A stretch of DNA of 64,000 nucleotides from Sphingopyxis sp. MSC1_008. Lineage in GTDB: Bacteria > Pseudomonadota > Alphaproteobacteria > Sphingomonadales > Sphingomonadaceae. The stretch spans positions 310,001-374,000 of the forward strand of contig NZ_JALPRD010000004.1 of the NCBI RefSeq assembly GCF_023197165.1. The letters are read 5' to 3'. How positions within the stretch are numbered: the first letter of the stretch is position 1; the number at the start of each line of letters is the position of its first letter. The translations under genes and the position numbers were made by a program. Positions 61,831 through 64,000 of this stretch are shown piece after piece. The notes beneath the pieces are model-generated. The model saw only the letters and a list, made by a program, of their open reading frames with translations. It had not been told where the DNA came from and did no database searches.

Positions 61831-61867
61831 ATGTAGGGATTGGCCGCTCACCACCCCTAAACCGCCC

Positions 61868-64000
61868 TTACCCCAGCAGGCTCTTCGACGCCTGCTCGGT
61901 CACGTCGCGCGACAGACCGGGCTGCGCGAGAATGCGTTCTAGCTCGGCCTTCATCAGCGCCTGCCGTCCTTCATCGAAGCGCTTCCAGCGGCCGAGCGGC
62001 GGGATCATTTTTGCCGACGTCTGCGGGTTCTTCGGGTCGAGCGCGATGACGAGGTCGGCGATCAACCGGTAGCCCGCGCCATCGGCCTGGTGGAAGGCCG
62101 CCTGGTTGCCCGTCAGCGCGCCGTAAAGCGAGCGCACGCGATTGGGGTTGGCGAGCGTGAAGTCGGGGTGCTGCGCGAGCGCCTTCACCGCATCGACCGT
62201 GTCGTCGCGCAGCGACCACGCCTGTACCTGGAACCATTTGTCGAGCACGAGCGGATTGTCGCGATAGCGCTGGTAGAAGATGTCGAGCGCCGCCACGCGT
62301 TCGTCGCTGTCGCCATGTGCGAGCGTCGCGAGCGCCGCCTGCCGTTCGGTCATGCCGTCGGCGTCGGAGAAGATGCGGAACGCGAGCGCCGGGGCATCGC
62401 CGGCCCCCGTTGCGGCGAGATAGGCGAGCGCGACGCCGCGGAGGCGGCGGCCGCCCTTGGCCTTGCTCGACAGGTCGGTCGCGGGTGGCGCGCTGCCGGC
62501 AAGGATCGCGCGCCATTTCGTTTCGAGCGCGGCGCCGATCGCGGCCTGCAATGCAAGCCGCTCACGGCGGATCGCGTCGGGATCGACGGTGACCATCTGG
62601 TCGCCGATAAAGGCTTCGCTTGGCAGCAGCACCGCCTCGGCGACGAAAGCGGGATCGCTTGCCGCTCCGGTGAGCGTTTGGCCGACCGCCTCGATCACCG
62701 CCTGATGATCGCCCGTCTTGCCCGATACCGCGGCAACGAGCGTGTCGAGCATCAATTGCTGCAACGCTTCGTAGCGCGCGAACGGATCGTCGTCATGCGC
62801 CGCGAGCCACGCGAGTTCACCGGGACCGCGCTCGAAATCGACGATGATCGGTGCCGAAAAGCCGCGATTGACCGACAGCGCCGGACGTGCCGCAAATTTG
62901 CCCAGCGCGATGCGCTGCGTCGCACCGGTCACCGTGACGAGTGTGTCGGCGAGCGCATCGCTGCTGCCGTCCATCGCAAAGGCGGCGAGGCGGAGCGGCA
63001 TCATCATCGGCTGCTTCCCGGGCTGGCCGGGGGTCGGCGGCACCGTTTGCACGATATTGAGTGACCAGACGCCGCCCTCTTCGGCAAGCGACAGTTTGAG
63101 CCGCGGCGTTCCCGCCTGCTCGTACCAGCGGCGGAATTGGCCGAGGTCGATGCCCGCGCCATCCTCGATCGCCTTGACGAAATCCTCGCACGTCGCCGCC
63201 TCGCCGTCGTGGCGGTCGAAATAGAGATCGGTACCGTTGCGGAAACGCTCGGGACCGACCATCGTCGCCATCATGCGGATGATCTCGGCGCCCTTGTTAT
63301 AGATGGTCGCGGTGTAGAAGTTCGAGATTTCCTGGAAGCTGTCGGGGCGGATCGGATGCGCGAGCGGCCCCGCATCCTCGGGAAATTGCGCGGCGCGAAG
63401 CAGGCGGACATCCTCGATGCGCTTGACCGGCGGCGATCCCATATCGGCCGAGAAATTCTGGTCGCGAAAGACGGTGAAGCCTTCCTTCAGGCTGAGCTGG
63501 AACCAGTCGCGGCAGGTGACGCGGTTCCCCGACCAATTGTGGAAATATTCATGCGCGACGACGCCCTCGACGCCGTCATAATCGACGTCGGTCGCGGTGT
63601 CGGGATCGGCGAGGATGTAGCGGGTGTTGAAGATGTTGAGACCCTTGTTCTCCATCGCCCCCATGTTGAAATCGCTGACCGCGACGATGTTGAACAGGTC
63701 GAGGTCATATTCGCGGCCATAGACGCGCTCGTCCCACGCCATGCTGTCCTTCAGCGCCTGCATCGCATGGCCGGTGCGATCCTGATCGCCGCCCCGCACC
63801 CAGATGCCGAGTTCGACCTCGCGCCCCGACATCGTCGTGAAGCTGTCCTTGTTGACGACAAGGTCGCCGGCGACGAGCGCGAAGAGATAGGAGGGTTTGG
63901 GCCACGGGTCTTCCCACAGCGCCCAATGATCGCTTCCCTCTTCGCCCTGGTCGACGCAATTGCCATTCGACAGCAGGATCGGGAACGCGGCCTTGTCGCC
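61868..64000 (-). CDS. pepN: Aminopeptidase N (5' part beyond the window)
   Basis: 710 residues are visible; the N-terminal part lies past the right edge (E. coli PepN has about 870). This M1 zinc aminopeptidase trims N-terminal residues in the cytoplasm. The exopeptidase motif is [15 protein letters not shown], and the zinc site [12 protein letters not shown] with the third ligand in [12 protein letters not shown]. The C-terminal helical domain ends KSLLG at the TAA (61868-61870). The frame stays open to base 64000 with PepN-like sequence ([26 protein letters not shown]), so the apparent Met at 63832 is internal. Confidence 0.95.
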   Translation of the reverse strand, partial: GDKAAFPILLSNGNCVDQGEEGSDHWALWEDPWPKPSYLFALVAGDLVVNKDSFTTMSGREVELGIWVRGGDQDRTGHAMQALKDSMAWDERVYGREYDLDLFNIVAVSDFNMGAMENKGLNIFNTRYILADPDTATDVDYDGVEGVVAHEYFHNWSGNRVTCRDWFQLSLKEGFTVFRDQNFSADMGSPPVKRIEDVRLLRAAQFPEDAGPLAHPIRPDSFQEISNFYTATIYNKGAEIIRMMATMVGPERFRNGTDLYFDRHDGEAATCEDFVKAIEDGAGIDLGQFRRWYEQAGTPRLKLSLAEEGGVWSLNIVQTVPPTPGQPGKQPMMMPLRLAAFAMDGSSDALADTLVTVTGATQRIALGKFAARPALSVNRGFSAPIIVDFERGPGELAWLAAHDDDPFARYEALQQLMLDTLVAAVSGKTGDHQAVIEAVGQTLTGAASDPAFVAEAVLLPSEAFIGDQMVTVDPDAIRRERLALQAAIGAALETKWRAILAGSAPPATDLSSKAKGGRRLRGVALAYLAATGAGDAPALAFRIFSDADGMTERQAALATLAHGDSDERVAALDIFYQRYRDNPLVLDKWFQVQAWSLRDDTVDAVKALAQHPDFTLANPNRVRSLYGALTGNQAAFHQADGAGYRLIADLVIALDPKNPQTSAKMIPPLGRWKRFDEGRQALMKAELERILAQPGLSRDVTEQASKSLLG

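Overview
The window is a chromosomal segment, very GC-rich and densely coding, of an alphaproteobacterium. The order Sphingomonadales, and Sphingopyxis or a close relative in particular, fits best. The reasons are the alphaproteobacterial type of SerC with a serC-type leader RNA, the order serC-serA-hisZ-purA, an lgt-midA-pgeF cluster, ClpS next to PHA storage genes, an Ogt/PurT/PolA core set, and several sphingomonad-style intergenic palindromes. This placement is an inference from gene content; no rRNA or tRNA gene was seen. There is no integrated phage, no CRISPR array and no clear insertion sequence. The first 82 bases hold only the 3' end of an unidentified gene.

Layout. 1-4.8 kb: small accessory enzymes and regulators (HxlR regulator divergent from a GST, GFA-domain protein, AraC regulator, SnoaL-like protein, MFS transporter, Ogt). 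4.9-12.9 kb: purT, a VTT membrane protein, an NmrA-like protein, polA with an overlapping small secreted protein, a CDP-alcohol phosphatidyltransferase and a prephenate dehydratase gene. 13-16 kb: a tandem pair of anchored cytochromes c, a LOG-family protein and an extensin-like lipoprotein. 16-22 kb: biosynthetic block serC-serA-hisZ-purA, preceded by a structured serC leader. 21.9-28.7 kb: haloalkane dehalogenase-like protein, L,D-transpeptidase, FMN reductase, MFS, amidase, DUF2721 and an AlaC-like aminotransferase. 28.8-32 kb: PHA storage module (phaC, a phasin with a histone-like arm and PhaR-like operators), then clpS. 32-41 kb: a second HxlR/SDR divergent pair, two EamA transporters, a DUF3011 protein, murA, a secreted hydrolase and threonine aldolase. 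41-46 kb: argG with an SD-sequestering leader, a DUF1579-like/WYL regulator pair, DoxX and a DUF1801-like protein. 46-54 kb: cfa, a molybdoenzyme/cytochrome b pair, an acyl-CoA ligase, then lgt-midA-GNAT-pgeF. 54-64 kb: MHS transporter, PLP sulfur-amino-acid enzyme, HAD phosphatase, a four-gene Mla/MCE lipid-transport operon, an SMR (SugE/Gdx) transporter with a structured leader, and pepN running off the right edge.

The most interesting signals are regulatory rather than protein-coding. Three unrelated genes (serC, argG and the SMR transporter) have a leader hairpin whose 3' arm contains the Shine-Dalgarno sequence. The serC element resembles a known alphaproteobacterial motif; I do not recognise the other two. 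Four divergent or upstream regions carry perfect short palindromes that look like operators (two HxlR, one WYL, one PhaR-like at the phasin gene). Several 25-28 bp-arm inverted repeats of a few related families punctuate gene ends, one of them inside a 5' leader. A 21-bp perfectly alternating purine-pyrimidine tract lies just upstream of murA.

Start codons were chosen by ribosome-binding site, family length and overlap with neighbours. Several are TTG. All functional names come from motifs and remembered families; no database search was run.
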